Positions 41,574-42,580 of a DNA stretch of 42,580 bases are shown piece after piece (the stretch's first letter is position 1; each line of letters begins with the position of its first letter). A model generated the notes under the pieces. The model had not been told where the DNA came from and searched no databases. It saw only the letters and a program-made list of their open reading frames with translations. This DNA comes from JAADGZ01 sp964596835 (GTDB taxonomy: Bacteria > Pseudomonadota > Gammaproteobacteria > UBA6429 > Thiohalophilaceae), in contig CAZQVV010000009.1 in NCBI GenBank assembly GCA_964596835.1, forward strand, positions 1-42,580, given 5' to 3'. The translations under genes and the position numbers were made by a program.

Positions 41574-42554
41574 TCATCTGTCCAGATACCCGTTAACCGT
41601 GTCCAGAAGCCCCTGTTTAACACTTTTAGGTGGCCGCCAGCCCAGTAATGCCCGCGCCTTGCTACTGTCAGCCTGAAGTGAGCCGTACAAACGGCGCTCC
41701 AGTTTTCTGAAACGAGGTGACAAACAGGTTAAAATACGGCGTAACATGACGGGCACCCCAAACAAACGGGGCTGTCGATGCAAGCTATCGGCACACAGTT
41801 TCACCAGCCTTTCAGTCGAGATGTCATTTCCATCCGTTGCCAGAAATATCTGATTGGCAGCCGCGGGGTGCCAGCTGCACAGAATAATTAGGTCGATCAG
41901 ATTATCCAGTGCCAGCAAACTGCGCTGATTGTTAACGCCTCTAAAGGGTAATGGCGTCCCTTTTTCGATTAACTGTAATAATCTGAGAACATTTCCCTTT
42001 ACTCCGGGGCCATAAACCAGTACCGGCCGGATAATGACAATTTCCATTCCCGACCCCTTGCCAAGGTCCATCAATCCCCGCTCTGCTTCAAACTTTGAAC
42101 GCGCATAGGGGTCAACCGGGTTTAGCGCATCTTTTTCTGTAAATGCACGCTCTCCTGTCTGCTCGCCATTGACCTTTATGGTGCTGATATACACAAAGCG
42201 CCTTACTTTCTTTTTAGCCGCCGCTCTGGCCAGTTTCAGTGTTACCTCAACATTCGCTTTTCGAAATGCTGCCAGTGGATCTGCCACTGTCTCTCGCATA
42301 ACATGCACGCGCGCCGCCAGATGAACAATGCTGTCAACGCCCCCCAGGACATCATCCCAAACAGACATTTCAGTAAAATCACCCACCGCATAATACTCAC
42401 AGCCGGGCTTTTTTTCTTTCTTATTTGCGTCATTTCGTTGCACACAGCTAACCTTATAGCCTTGCTGCAATAAGGTCGAAACCAGGCTCTGTCCAACAAA
42501 ACCATTCGCACCCGTGACGAGAATCCTGCTATTTTGATTATTCTCTGGCATCAC
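41574..42554 (-). CDS. WbpV/WbpK-type UDP-4-keto-6-deoxy-HexNAc reductase (SDR)
   Basis: A 326-residue extended SDR. RILVTGANGFVGQSLV binds NAD(P); VYISTIKVNGE and Y-A-R-S-K (DPYARSKFEAE) form the active site; RPVLVYGPGVKGN and RSLLALDNLIDLI follow. These match the C4-reductase/epimerase branch used for UDP-QuiNAc or UDP-FucNAc. It lies 28 bases before the GT4 gene and completes the reductase-transferase-dehydratase trio seen at the end of Pseudomonas O-antigen clusters. The start could be 42554 or 42551 (adjacent ATGs). Exact C4 stereochemistry is not readable. Confidence 0.87.
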   Translation of the reverse strand: MMPENNQNSRILVTGANGFVGQSLVSTLLQQGYKVSCVQRNDANKKEKKPGCEYYAVGDFTEMSVWDDVLGGVDSIVHLAARVHVMRETVADPLAAFRKANVEVTLKLARAAAKKKVRRFVYISTIKVNGEQTGERAFTEKDALNPVDPYARSKFEAERGLMDLGKGSGMEIVIIRPVLVYGPGVKGNVLRLLQLIEKGTPLPFRGVNNQRSLLALDNLIDLIILCSWHPAAANQIFLATDGNDISTERLVKLCADSLHRQPRLFGVPVMLRRILTCLSPRFRKLERRLYGSLQADSSKARALLGWRPPKSVKQGLLDTVNGYLDR

Positions 42555-42580
42555 TAAATCTGGAATCGGTTAACCCCTAA

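Overview
The window reads as chromosomal DNA of a gammaproteobacterium, probably an environmental species. Support for this: MutH, CbpA/CbpM, MurU, MoaC/D/E, FxsA, a class II DsbD, an aroQ-accB-accC operon and a WbpV-WbpL-WbpM type O-antigen module. The genus cannot be named from sequence alone. Most of the window looks moderately GC-rich. Positions about 21,270-24,100 and parts of 32,000-35,000 are visibly more AT-rich. Intergenic gaps carry several families of short palindromic dispersed repeats.

Layout. 1-857: adenylate kinase (minus strand, running off the left edge) with a long lysine-rich repeat tail. 1273-1856: a tiny leader ORF translationally coupled to a YfcE-like phosphoesterase. 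2025-3253: molybdopterin genes moaE-moaD, divergent from moaC. 3352-5507: mutH and an HDOD signalling protein. 5511-7022: a membrane-anchored FMN/Fe-S glutamate-synthase-like enzyme. 7199-8845: a SAM methyltransferase and an unrecognised helical protein. 8978-15052, minus strand: an M48 membrane protease, cbpM-cbpA, murU, groES-groEL (sigma70-like promoter plus CIRCE operator) and fxsA. This is largely a protein-quality-control block. 15139-18368: cutA, a DsbD with a duplicated N-terminal domain, and a TlpA-type thioredoxin. 18679-21055: aroQ-accB-accC.

21268-30869, minus strand: a YejABEF-like peptide ABC transporter whose binding protein has a C-terminal membrane anchor, followed closely by uppP and a thioredoxin-fold DUF255 protein. 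fabI (31171-31962) stands alone on the plus strand.

31969-42554, minus strand: an envelope polysaccharide region. Its upstream part is a UDP-N-acetyl-6-deoxyhexose initiation module: C4-reductase, polyprenyl-P HexNAc-1-P transferase and C4,6-dehydratase. Downstream lie a HAD-UbiA fusion, a DprE1-like oxidase, a DprE2-like reductase, an epimerase-like SDR, an FAD oxidoreductase and a GtrA protein. UbiA + phosphatase + DprE1 + DprE2 + GtrA is the gene set mycobacteria use to make polyprenyl-phosphate-D-arabinofuranose. The most interesting reading of the window is therefore a Gram-negative pathway for polyprenyl-linked D-arabinose next to an O-antigen or glycoprotein glycan locus. Start codons, functions and family names are read from sequence motifs only; no searches were run.
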